A DNA stretch of 64,000 bases. It comes from Halichondria panicea (taxonomy: Eukaryota; Porifera; Demospongiae; Suberitida; Halichondriidae). A model generated the notes under the pieces. The model was given only the letters and a program-made list of their open reading frames with translations. It had not been told where the DNA came from and made no database searches. Of the stretch, positions 15,033-27,099 are shown in pieces. A program made the position numbers and the translations under genes. Every line of letters begins with the position of its first letter. Position 1 is the stretch's first letter. Where the stretch lies: NCBI RefSeq assembly GCF_963675165.1, contig NC_087377.1, forward strand, positions 16,906,518 through 16,970,517, given 5' to 3'.

Positions 15033-17830
15033 TTATTTTGTTAATTGTTTCTCTTTAATTGTGCGATGAGTTTATAACGATATTGATATTCTTTTTATTA
15101 TGTTGAGACAATTAAGTTGCAACAGAATTTTATCACATAATTATAGTTATTATGATGACATGAAGTGGTACATACATAATTACATTGCCAGAAAATAGTA
15201 CAAAAACAGACAAATACAGTCTCCATAACAAGTTCAGGTCCTTGGTTGGGGTCTTGTCCGAGGGTAGGGTGGACGCCTTCTCCCAGAATACAAAATTTAT
15301 CTCCTCTTCCGAGTCAGGTAGTGAGGGATGGGGCTCGGGAACTGAGGGGTTAAAGAGTCACATGGTCATAGTCGTACTAAATAGAAGTTTGAGGGCTTAG
15401 GAAGTAAGGGGTGAGGAAATCACATGATAATAGTAGCTATAATTTATACTGGCTAAAAGCAAAATGGCTCAACTATGATAAAGGGACACCACACACAACA
15501 CATGTACTGGTATACAATATGTACGTACTTACATGCTGAAGTGCCTACCCACACAAATAATCAAAGTGTTATACAATAGTAAGCAGTGTACAATAGTATG
15601 TATAATCTGGCTAAGCAAGTAACGGGAGTAATAAAATAAAACTAGACTATAGGCTGAAACTTTTGAGAAAAGAGTTTTAGTAGAATCATAGACACGTACT
15701 TTATTGCACTACATAATTATACTTCCAGTGAAACAGTAAAACAGTAGCTGTACTCTAAAACCCCTATAGAGTGACAAGATTAAGTAGGCAATTGCAAGAA
15801 AACGTATGTACAGGTGTATCGATCACTACAACTCTACACACTAACTGACGTGACACAACTCACTAGTCGAGCCACTTTGATTTCTTGCTCTTGGACTTAA
15901 ACAAAGCCGAGTCAGCACTCATCCTGTGCAACAGAGAACAGTTAGCTACTTAACTTCTAGGGAGACAATAAAAAGAGTGATTGTGCTTTATCTGCATTCA
16001 AGTGGTTGTATAGTGATATACAGTGTTAGCATGTACCGTAGCAGGTGAGGTGCAACATTTCACGTTTTTCGGGGCAGAGCAGCAAACGTGAACATTAAAA
16101 CTAGGATAAAGCTATTGATGGGTGTACATTGAAACGTACAATAACCAATACTCTAGCCTTTATAGGAGTACTAAAACAGGGCCCACATTAGTTGGTGGCA
16201 ACATTCCTGTCCTATGAATTGCATTTTATGACGTGTTCAAATAGTTATTCATGGACACAGGCACGTAAACCACAAATTAGAACTAACAATTAACAAACGC
16301 ATATAAATAAGCATAATCACAATTTGCAGAACGGAGCTTTGACTCCAACATGGTTTCAGACAAGGCCCAAGGCTACGGCCCAAAGGCCCTGTCAGGCAGA
16401 AATATGACTTGTGCATAAACAAATGGCTCTGGCCAAACACAAAAAGTGTGAAAACTCCTAATATTGATTCCAGTAGGACACTTCTAGGGGAGTTGTCCTT
16501 TTGGGTACTACAGAGCATTTATAAAGTCCACTGCTAAGCAACAATTATACAACCAACTGAAAATGCATTCTCAGTATGCAATAATAATTAGATGTCCTTT
16601 TTGCCAGCTAGTTTCGTAGTTCTGGATGGGGATCAATCCCGTACATGTACAATGATAATACTAAGATCATGATGGCAGATTGTTCATGCATGCACGAGCT
16701 CAAAGACAGATTATTATGGCCTGGGGGTATGCACATTTTGACATTCGAAATTCGGGAAAAGCCTATTTCACAATTATAATATGATTGCATTTACCGGAGA
16801 GGTGTGGAGGAGGCAGTGACCACTGGAGAGAAGCTTGCTCTCGGAGGTTAGAACTCTTAGGCATTCAGGTTGAACTTGACGTCTTTGCATTGGGGTTCAG
16901 CTTGAACATGGCCCTGAGGAATTGCAAACTCAGTACACATACACATACATGTACTAAACTATGCGTGTTATTTAAATATTGTCCACGCTTATTTTCCACA
17001 ATATGGGCATGAATTTCATATTGATTTAAGCACACTATGCACGATAAAGAAGCTACCGTATATAGCGGGTATATTTCGAGGGTATTAAAAAGGTAAACTG
17101 GCGCGTAGTGCGAGCGACTGGCCAACTGCTTATCAGTCACTCGAATATATGGATCATAATTATAACTCTACCAAACATGAAGATAATGTGGTTAAATTTT
17201 GCTATGAGATTTAGCTACTATGGAATGTATTGAATCCCCTGAAGTGTAAGTGCGGTTACAATTACAGGGCTAATATGACGTTGAGCAATCTGATAGGCTG
17301 GAATGCTCGTTGCAGCTGAGACGAGTGACTGATAGGCAGTTTGCCAGTCCCTCGCGTGCGTAGGCTCCTCCTCTACATACTATTTACTAGTTTACAACAG
17401 TTTTTCCGGACCATCCAAATACAATACTTGGGTACAGTGAACATGAAAATGTTGGCAGTAGGTATATCCTATCAGGCTATTAAATAACAACACTATCACT
17501 CACTCATCATCCTGAGTTTGTCATCAGACTTGCATCTTTACGAGCAGCTTCGTCATGTAGGATCATCTGATTGGCCAGGAACTTGCCATCCCCACCTCCT
17601 CAGCAATGGTCTCTCTCCATGGTCCTGGCTATGTCACTGTGGTCTACAAATTATAGGACTGGACAAAGCCTCCACCTAACACTGAGACAATAGTAGCCAT
17701 TTGCTCCACGCTTCAAAATGACCACGTGGTTTGCTGATTCAGCAGTTATTTGCATGTGATTGAATAAGAAAAGGGGGGTATCTTGTGTAGCTGTCAAGCT
17801 AGCTAGCTGGGTCAACTTTTAATACTAGCA
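15033..17830. other. C-D spacer: JIP-like terminal exons, inverted repeat, Death remnant
   Basis: About 15215-15345 is a minus-strand acidic JIP-like terminal exon copy. About 15862-15922 is the terminal exon ending KSKKSKWLD and stop, with its TTGCACAG acceptor. 16020-17050 has no convincing coding signal and no counterpart in the other spacers, so it is probably inserted. 17107-17144 and 17321-17361 are an imperfect inverted repeat of about 38 bp. About 17500-17640 is the second minus-strand Death-exon remnant. Confidence 0.45.
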
Positions 17831-20800
17831 ATGTTTTCTTTGCGAGATGATGCTGACTTGAGGGAGTTTGTGCTGGAGAATGTGGAGCACTTTGGAGAGG
17901 AGAGAGTTCTAGGAACTGGCTCCTATGGCTCTGTTCAAGAGGTCAGTCACTGCATGCTCTGTTTCTGTGCACTGCACTGTCTCTAGTGTATCTGCTAGCT
18001 ATTCAAGTGTGACTGCCTCCATGCACAGGTGATGATCAATGGTGAGGTGTATGCAGCCAAGAAGATCCACGAGGTTCTCCTGGAGACGGACGAGCGTGGT
18101 GGAGTGGCCAACCTAGCTGGGAACTACCGCAGAGAAAGTCAACTTATGGCTCGCATCCGTCACCCCAACATCACCCAGTTCATTGGGCTGTGTTTTGTGA
18201 CTGGCTCTCGACTGCCCCTCCTGGTCATGGAGAGGTTGGACTCAAGTCTGGACGATCTCCTGGAGTCCACCCCCAACATCCCCCTCTCTGTCACCCAGTA
18301 CATTCTGGTCTGTGTGGCTCGAGGGCTGCTCCACCTGCATCGTGAGTCCGTGGTCCATCGTGACCTCACTGCCAGGAACGTCCTGCTGACGGCATCTCTG
18401 AGAGCCAAGATCACAGACTTTGGTAACTCTCGTATCGTGAATCTGGAGCCTGGTCGACTGGCCAGGACTCTGACGAGGTTTCCTGGGACACTGGTGTACA
18501 TGCCGCCCGAGGCCCTCTCTGACAGAGGTCACAGTGTGTACGGACCCAGCCTGGACGTCTTCTCTTTCGGAGTGCTGCAGTTGTTTGCACTCACACAAGT
18601 ATGTGTGTAGTTAATGATATTCATAGGTTAGATTCCTGGTGACCATTCATGCAGTGAATTACCTTATAAGTATTGTGGTTGTATGTGTTGGGGAGATCCC
18701 CCTTTAATATTGTTGACCTTCAGCAAATGCATTTTTTGCTCATATTCTCCATACATACAGACATACCGTATATCTTCTAATTTATCGGACAGTAAAAAAT
18801 AATTATTTTGGAAATTGTCCGGGTATAATTGGAACAGATTTTTATAGAGCATGCGAAGTGTCCGGAATAATTAGAACAAGCAAGCAGCTGCATGCGAGCT
18901 AGCTAAGTTTAATAGAACAGTGTGCGACTGAATAGTTGCACTAGCTATCTAAAACTAGCTACTCAAAGCTATCTAACTGCAGCACTCTAAGTCTTTACTT
19001 GCCGTCTGTACTATGAATGTAAACTCTACTGTATTGTCCGGATATTTAGAACAAATGTAATATTAAAGCACTGGAGTGTCCGTTGTATTAGAACAACGAA
19101 AATTGCCCAAAAGAGTGTCCGGGGTAATTAGAAGTGTCCGATAAATTAGAAGATATACGGTACATAAAAACAATCATGACAGTCAGTATTCACATGTTCT
19201 TCCACTCGTGTCATTGGACTAGGTGTTTCCAGGAGATCTCCTTGCCCCCACGTATAGTGACCCCAATAACCCAGACCACCTCCTGGCTCGCTCAGAGTTT
19301 GAGCGTCGAGGTCCCTACACGGCTCTCCTTGAGAGGAGTCTGGCGGGTGGACGTGAGCACCCTCTGTTTGGTCTGGTGAGGGAGTGTCTGGCCAACACCC
19401 CAGAGAGAAGACCGACCACCGCTGAGCTCCTCTCGTCTCTGGAGGAGGTGGGGAGGGAGATGGACGGAGGACTGCTCCAGCTGGACATTGGACGAGTGAA
19501 GACTGCCAGGACCCTCAGGGCAAAGGAGAAGAGGATAGAGGCTCTACAGGTGAGTCCAGTCCAGTGAGCTAGTGGGTGCAAGGGTCTGACACTGCATGCT
19601 GTACTCTGTTCTCAGAGAGAGGTGGTCCAGAAGGACAGGATACTAGAGAGGAAAGATGAGCAACTTGAACAGAGCGTTGCACTACTGGCACAAAAAGACG
19701 ATCAACTAGATCAAAAAGATGCACTTCTGGTACAAAAAGATGAGGAAGTAGCGGACAAAGATACTCAGCTTGCTAGACAGCAACAGGTCAGCAGAACCAG
19801 TTTATTTTGTTCATTATAAGCTATTTTGTTCAACAAGCTAACATGTTGATAATCTTTTTTTATACAGATATTGAATAGTGTCCGTGCCACCAAAGATGAT
19901 GTGATTGCTGACAAGGACAGACAACTCAGTGAACTGGAGTCAAGGATCACTGATCTCATTTCCCAGATAGAGGGTGCTCTAGTTGAGAGGGCCGCTCTCT
20001 TACAGGTATTATAGTAGTCACCAAATGCACACACTCTTATACTCTAGTATTATACTACAATAATGATATTTGTTTGCGTACATGTAGCTAAGTGTGTCGA
20101 TGAGATTCCAACAATAGTAGTATACCTCAACAATTGATGCTATTGTATAAATCATGCTAAGCTGCTAAATACACATCCGTTTGAGTGTGCCTATAATTAT
20201 GTACTTCCTTTAGCGGAAATTGTCTCGTTCTGTTGTAGAATTTCCACTAATGATATTTGATTTCCACCAACGTTCCCCTGTACAGGCACACGTGGAACAG
20301 ATAGAGCACAAAGATGCTGAGCTGGTCAGGAGAGACGCCATCATTCAACAGCAGAGACAGGTGAGACAAAATGCACCATTATATTATTGCAGAGCTATAG
20401 TAGAAGCTTTGATCTCTTATAATCGTACTGTACATTCTATTAGACTGGTGGGCGTGGCCTCTTAAGCTAATTAGAGAAAGTGATTTAGTGTGCATGCAAT
20501 TATTGCTACAAGTAACACTCGCTTGTTAGTAGACACTATCCTAATTACACTCATTCATTATTCAGGGTCTTCAGGGTCCCCCTCCCAGAGAGTTGAGACC
20601 TCCACTCACTCTGAAATGCAGAAGGGGAAAAGACATGCCAATCAAGATGGGTACCTCGGTACAGAGTGTTGTTATCGGTGACACGGTGTATGTTGGTGGA
20701 GGCTATGCAGACAATGGTCGTGACAGGTGTACAGTGATGAAGCTCGAGCAAGATCAATGGACCAAACTACCAGAGTACACTGCCAAGTACTTTGCTATGA

Positions 20801-21510
20801 CATCACTCGCTAATCGACTAGTGCTGGTGGGAGGAAAAGATCCAAGAAACAACAAACCCACCAATCAGCTTGCAGTATTTGAGTCAGGGGAATGGACTCA
20901 CCCGTACCCACCAATGAACATTGCTCGTGATTCCTCAACAGCTTTCTCCTTCAACAACCACATCATTGTAGCTGGTGGGCGTGATGATAAAGGACGTATC
21001 TCCTCTGTGGAGGTGTTGGACGTGGCATTAAGAAGATGGTACATTGCTCAGTCACTACCTAACCCACGATCAGAACTGAAATCGACTCTCATAGGAAACA
21101 CCCTCTACCTAATGGGAGGGTGGGATCACACTGGGATAACCAAGACAGTGCATCACGTCGACCTCAATGAACTCATCGCAAAGGCCCTTTCCAACCTGGA
21201 CACACCCACTCCCTGGCAGACCTTACAGGAAGTACCACTCGTGTTCTCAGCTCCTCTCAGTATTGAGAGGTCACTATTAGCCGTTGGTGGAGAGGACGAC
21301 AGAGACAACTCAAGTTCATCGATCCACCTCTACCAGCCTGACACCAGGAGGTGGGTGAAAGTGGGAGACCTGCCTACTGCACGATACAGCTGCACATGCT
21401 CAGTACTTCCTAGTGGAGAGGTCATTGTAGCCGGAGGACTGACAAGTGCAAAACTGTTTATAATTACTGATTATATTCGAACTGTTGATTTCTTGTGTAT
21501 AAGTAATTAG
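17831..21510 (+). CDS. Unit D: kinase - coiled coil - Kelch protein
   Basis: Seven exons: 17831-17941, 18029-18598, 19223-19549, 19616-19786, 19868-20005, 20286-20360 and 20566 or 20575-21510, giving about 775 residues (778 with the earlier acceptor). Kinase motifs match C: GTGSYGSV, AAKK, HRDLTARN, DFGNSR. The coiled-coil exon 4 is 84 bp shorter than in C, exactly two 42-bp (14-residue) repeat steps. The Kelch exon has two tandem acceptors nine bases apart (TTCAGGGTC TTCAGGGTC), either of which keeps frame. Intron 2 contains a 395-bp MITE absent from C and F. All six Kelch Gly-Gly pairs are present. No disabling change was seen. Confidence 0.82.
18766..19160. mobile_element. 395-bp MITE with TA target duplication, in intron 2 of unit D
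   Basis: The element starts CCGTATATCTTCTAATTTAT and ends with its exact reverse complement (about 25 bp inverted repeats), flanked by TA on both sides (18764-18765, 19161-19162). The same intron in units C and F reads straight through the TA, giving clean empty sites. It contains several internal GTGTCCG...TTAGAA motifs. TA duplication and short inverted ends fit the Tc1/mariner superfamily. There is no coding capacity. Confidence 0.93.
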
Positions 21511-22676
21511 TTATTTTGTTAATTGTTTCTCTTTAATTGTGCGATGAGTTTATAATGATATTGATATTCTTTTTATTATGTTGAGACAATTAAGTTGCAA
21601 CAGAATTTTATCGCATATAATTATAGTTATTATGATGACATGAAGTGGTACATACATAATTACATTGCCAGAAAATAGTACAAAAACAGACAAAATAATA
21701 TTTAACAGTCTCATAACAAGTTCAGGTCCTTGGTTGGGGTCTTGTCCGAGGGTAGGGTGGACGCCTTCTCACAGAATACAAAGTCTATCTCCTCTTCCGA
21801 GTCAGACAGTGAGGGGTGGGGCTCGGGAACTGAGGGGTTAAAGATTCACATGATCATAGTCACACTGAGTGGCCAGTTTACGTGAGGCCCCTCTCTTTCT
21901 TAGCAGCATAGTAGGCTTATCTTTTCCGGCCCCCAGTTATCCTAATGGAACTGAGGGGTTAAAGAGTCACACGGTCATAGTCACACTGAGTGGCCTTCTT
22001 AGCAGCATAGTACGCCTAAAGGTGTGTGTGTGTGTGTGTGTGGGGGGGGGGTCGTACATGATTGTACATTGCACACCTCAAATAGGACACACTATAGCTG
22101 ACCTTGAATGACTTTAAGGGACTCTACAAAGTATGACACAAATGCATTTTCCAGCTAATGTACTCTGTACCTCTACCTCCATTCTCAGTGCCTCTTCTTG
22201 TCTCCTCAACACTTGGCCGGGCTGAAAAATGGCCGCATAACTGGGGGCCGGAAAAGATGAGGGGCAGAAAAATCAAACAATAGTACAGAAGACAAATCGA
22301 TCAGTCAATCTACAATTAGAACTAGAGCACTGAAGTGCTACCCTCGGCAGTGTCCTGTAGCCAGGATAAACAACACATGGACACATTCAAACTGGTAGTG
22401 TGATGAAGGGTCTGGTACACGTACTGTACAATGTCATGTACAAATATTGTGAGCTAGTGTTCTCAATTGACACACGTTTCCCTGTACACACCTAAACTGC
22501 ATACATTGAAGCATACCTTGTATACAAGTGCATGTACATACAGACTAGTAAGCATGCTAGGTTCCCATTCTTTGTACTGTACATTCAATAGTACACAGTC
22601 AACTCATTGCACTGCATAACTACACATTATACACACGTACCTTGTTCTTGATGAAGGTTCTTCTCAATGCCAGCTA
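21511..22676. other. D spacer up to the RAG1-like insertion
   Basis: Contains a minus-strand acidic JIP-like terminal exon copy (about 21715-21840) and a local duplication of the GAGGGGTTAAAG segment (about 21830 and 21955). A GT/G run (about 22022-22050) and the helical block (about 22155-22230) follow. Then comes spacer shared with 32610-32930, 52490-52820 and 61975-62320. It ends in a minus-strand exon-like block (PLAGIEKNLHQEQ) that the transposon interrupts. Confidence 0.5.
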
Positions 22677-22680
22677 ATGG
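22677..22680 (+). other. Target site duplication ATGG, left copy
   Basis: ATGG immediately precedes the transposon's CACAGGTG end and is repeated immediately after the right end at 27100-27103. Empty paralogous sites (about 52816, 32932, 62311) carry a single ATGG followed by TTAGC. Confidence 0.8.
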
Positions 22681-25600
22681 CACAGGTGTTTCAAGTTGGC
22701 CACTTAGTTTATAATTGGAACAATGGAATGTTTCACGAAATATTAGAAAAAATGGGCGTGGTATTAATTTTTGAACTTCTTGTTTTGCAATCTTTTTGAC
22801 TTGAATTATTTTTATGTTCCTGTTGCATAGGAACGTTTTTTGTGATGTAATCATGTTCTTTAATGGTTATTCTACGTCACTGCTGTGACTGCGCACACAA
22901 ATTAACAACAATATGGTTTTGCGCAGGCCAAACATACCTCGTGGTTTTGTTATCAAAACAATCATGCAATGAGTGGTTGTAGTAAAGTACTTTGTAGTGG
23001 AAAGCAGAAAATTTCCAGGAATTGAGTCTACTACCATCTTGAAGAGGAAGTGTTGTACTACTGAAATACATCTGTCAGGCTAACTTTTTTGCAGTGAGAT
23101 ATGCAACATCAAATATTGATTAAAATGTACAATGAAACAGCTGTAAAACGTAAACTATACATTACAATTCACAGGAATGACAGAAGCGCACAAAGCAGCC
23201 TTAGAGAGACTGTGTAGAGTGTGTGGGAAAAGTCTCTTAGCCTCTAAAGGGAAAAGGACTACCAAATATCAGTGTTCAGAAAATGCCAGCGAACTATTGG
23301 ACACATTTGGTCTTCATATAAGCTCTGATAATCCCTCCATCCATCCTCAATGCTATTGTCATCCCTGTAGAAATATAATGTATTTCACCAAGCGTGCAAA
23401 AGCAAATAAAACAGACTACAAACCCACCAGCTTACAAATACACCAGTGGGTTGATCACATGCACAACGAGCAGTGTTCAGTGTGCACGGCTATTTCAAAA
23501 GCAGGGAGACCCAAGAAACCCTTCAAAGCTGGCAGACCACCCAACATCTCTCCACAGGCTATTATTAAACACATAAGGGAAATAGCAGCAAATTCCGTTA
23601 CACCGGACATGGACCCTGCTAACATACTGAATGTTCCCGGACATGGACCCTGCTAACATACTGAATGTTCCTGATGAATTAAAATGTGAGTTGTGCTCCT
23701 CACTTCTTAACAAACCAATTGAGCTCACGACGTGCCAAAAGTACGCATGTGCTGAATGCTGCTGCCAGAGCTTACTAAAAGCCGAATCCCTTTGTTGTCC
23801 CTGTTGTGGCGCTGATCATGTGGCTGATTTTTGCACTGTCAGGCAACCTCCAGAAGCAATCCTGGCCTTCATTCGAAGTCTGACCACAAATATCACACAT
23901 GTGATAAAAAAGCCGTCGCACATACCCCTAACACCAGCAGAGAAGAAACTCCAGGCATCTCTTGTAACACGGAGTCTGTCATCCGATCCTGAACATTCTC
24001 AAACACTACAATTACAGACAGGAGGACAGGTATAATGAATACAATATGCACTGCACATGTTTATTATTATGTACTTGTACCAAATAGCCCATCACACTAA
24101 TGCAAGTCAGGTCTCCTAGAGTACCTTCTGGGCAGGCAAGTTCTCGGACTGTGCGGCGTCGTTCCTCTGAACTTAGACATCAGAGGAAAAGGATCAGTGG
24201 TGGGGATGAGTGTACTCAGCTGGCAAATGAGGTGACTGCCAGCAGCCGGGAGAAACGGCAGGCACTCATAGATAAGCTCCGAGAGAAAGGGAGTATCAAG
24301 ATATCGATTCCTGCCAGGGAAGCTTTAGCAATGAAGGTGGACCTGCACTTGGCATACAACAAGACGAGAGATATGAGGAGGCAAGTTTAAACTACAAACA
24401 GTACCTTCATATTCATATTATTGGAATCAGGTGGTTGAAGCAGTGGGGAGTCGAGATAGCCTCAGAAAAGAAGATGCGGGCAGAATCGGAGCAGTACGTA
24501 GGGGAGAACCTATGTACCGAGTTAACCCCATTCACCTTTCCTGTCCATGATGGTCACAATACCATTGAGATTAGGAATGTTCCTATGGCGTATGTCAAGG
24601 ATCTGTGGCAGAAGATAGAGGACATGTTGTCAATGAACGACAACGACATCACAGGGTAACGAACACCACATGCATGTACACAAGTAAATAAAAGTGCACA
24701 AGTTTAATTATACTATAAACAGGGTACACCGTCTCACCTGGCATGAAGGTCGTATCCCTAGTGATGAATTGTGGGTCAAGTTTGGGGGTGACAAAGGAGG
24801 AGGAAGCTTCAAGATGTCCTTCCAGATCGTCAACGTGGAGAATCCTAATGCGGCCAATAACACCTGTGTGTTCTGCATGTTTGAAGCGTCTGACAACCCC
24901 GTCAACCTCAGAATTGCTCTCAAGAGGTACAGAGACCAGATTGAAGACCTGGAGTCTAAAACCTGGAGGTGATACACACAACACCACAATAATAATTATT
25001 GTGCTATAACATCATTACGACACATTGCAGAGGGAAGAAGATCAAAACATTTTTGAGTGGCGACTACGAATTTTTGTGCCATATGTATGGCCTGTCAGGA
25101 GCATCAGGTACTATGATTATTAGTTACATGTACAGGCTTCAACGAAGAAACATCTTACTTTTGAAAACAGGAAAGTACTGCTGCATTTGGTGCCTGGTTA
25201 CTTCTGATCAGCTCCGACCCACCCCAGAGTGTTCCTGCCAGAAGCACACAAAGCATTTGCCAGGACTTTGAACGCTTCACTGCAGCTGGAGCAGATCTAA
25301 AGAAGGCAAAACAGTACAATAATGTTGTACGACAACCCTTCTTTCCTGGGATACAACTTACCAATGTAAATTACAGGTTACAATTACAATAGTGGATATA
25401 TATACATGTACTATGTATACACATACATGTAGGTATGCCCACCTGGCCTTCATATTTCCCTCGGCATTTTCTACCGGCTCTTTTCTCTCCTTGAGAATGA
25501 ATGCCATGAGCTGGACATGATGGTGGCTAGTGAAGACTGTGCAGAGAAAGGTGGAGCGAGTTATGGTCACTATGCACAAGCATTGGAGAAGATCACCCAA

Positions 25601-27099
25601 CTCAAGAGTGATATGAGAAGGTATATATATAAAGTGACAACTATAAAACTAAATGAAAACATACCAGGTTGTCAGATGAACTCAAGAACCAGCATGACCT
25701 GATAACACTTCTCTTCACTCTTTCCGAGGAAGATGACCCTGAAGAGAATCCACAAATTGTGGATTTGTTCACTGAGGCGAATGCTATAAACAAAAAAGCA
25801 GAAAAACTAGTACGTAAACGTAAACATAATTATTACATGTTGTTATGCGTTTCACTACTTACTTCAGACAAAAGAGTACCACCTAGCTGAAGCAGAGATT
25901 GCAAAAGGGTTCAAGCTTCATGATGGGCCTTTTGTTAAGGAACTTGACACAGCTCTGGCTTCTTTCAATGTACATCGTCAAGCGTATTACAGTGGAACAT
26001 TTGTTGGGAACCACGTTCATCGAACACTGAAGGTGAAATAATAAAACTTTTGACTTTATAGTATACCAAATAATTATAGGAGGAGAACACGAAAACCTTA
26101 TGCGAGTCCATTCGTTACCTTGGCATTCGTTTCTCGCAACCAGTCTCCCAGAAAGCAGTAGAAACATCCAGGAAGTTTTCTGTTGCTTTCGATCTCTTTT
26201 CAAGATGCCATAGTATGTACGATCAACGCTACATAACACCCGTTGAAGTAGACACACTCGGTAAGTTTATAATGATGAGTCGATAATGTTACAACAAGCT
26301 TTTTTGATTTTCAGAGAACAACATTGCTTCTTTCATGAAGTATTACCGGGAAAGGTTCCCTACGGCATCGATCACTCCCAAACTTCACATGCTAGAGAAG
26401 CACACTATCTCATGGCTGAGAGAGTGGGGTCCTGGTGTGGCTTTTGGACTCATGGGGGAACAGGGAGCCGAAAGCATCCACAACTGGTTCAACAGAGAGG
26501 GGCACAAATTCTGCAGCATGAGTGACAGTGTGGAGAAGCTTCACAGCAAAATGAAGAACCATTTTATAAATGTTGCTCCACTAAACTTCTCACTAAAGCC
26601 AGTCATAAAAAAAAGATGTTTATAAACAAAAGATCAGATTATTTTCTGATAAAAAATTGTCTACAAACCAATGCTCATATCTACTATAGAAAAAGTTAGC
26701 GCATAATGAGAGTTATACAATAAGATAGAACTACGCTTACCATATAATTCAGTCTTTATTCCAAGCGCAGAAAATTTTCCACATTGAAGATATTGCTCTT
26801 TAAACTTAGCCTGTAAAATCAGGGCTGCTACATGCGGTTTATCAAAAGTAGGTGTAACTTTTGCTGGGGTGCTTTGTTTTTTGTGCAAGTTGCACCAACA
26901 AAGAGGTAATGGAATGTACTTCCTTTGCAGTGCTTCCTGCAGGAGATAGGTGCAACCACAAGGGCTGGTCTTCCTGTTGAAACAACCAGGAAATTTAATG
27001 CCTTACCGGAAGTGTACTGAGGTATGAAAAAATGCAATGAGCACGCCCACTTCCTGTTAAACTAAGTGGCCATCAATATCATTGATCGAAACACCTGTG
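22681..27099 (+). mobile_element. RAG1-like DNA transposon, 4419 bp, complete ends
   Basis: Both ends begin CACAGGTGTTTC reading inward (22681-22692; complement of 27088-27099). A second shared block, GGCCACTTAGTTTA, lies 5 bp further in on the left (22698-22711) and 16 bp further in on the right (complement of 27058-27071). A 4-bp ATGG duplication flanks it, and uninterrupted paralogues of the site occur in the window. Known RAG/Transib elements have ends starting CAC (such as CACAGTG-like heptamers) and usually 5-bp duplications, so the ends fit except for duplication length. Inside is one plus-strand gene for a RAG1-like protein. No RAG2-like Kelch gene lies inside the element. The broken frame suggests this copy no longer makes its own transposase. 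Confidence 0.88.
23177..26625 (+). pseudogene. RAG1-like transposase gene (two frame breaks)
   Basis: About 11 exons on GT-AG (one possible GC-AG) introns: about 23177-24028, 24089-24380, 24431-24656, 24721-24968, 25030-25106, 25171-25365, 25432-25618, 25667-25809, 25869-26032, 26080-26260 and 26315-26625. The N-terminus has RLCRVCGKS, SIHPQCYCHPC and CSVC, matching the zinc-binding N-terminal region of vertebrate RAG1. A RING-like cluster (CELC, CQKYACAEC, CCPCC) follows. The core has an Asp in GGDKGGG (codon 24790-24792), an acidic pair in FEASDN (about 24883-24894) and the zinc-type Cys pair CCIWC. It then has PPGLHISLGIFYRLF, like the RAG1 DALHCDIGNAAEFY segment, and a Glu in GEQGAES (26458-26460), giving a candidate DDE triad. 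A perfect 34-bp tandem duplication (23604-23637 and 23638-23671) shifts the frame. A second shift lies between about 25195 and 25260. The product would be a nuclear DNA recombinase. Confidence 0.85.

Noticed and set aside
24694-24972. Treating the RAG1-like exons as separate small genes
   Set aside because: Splice sites and phase join them into one product whose segments follow RAG1 order.
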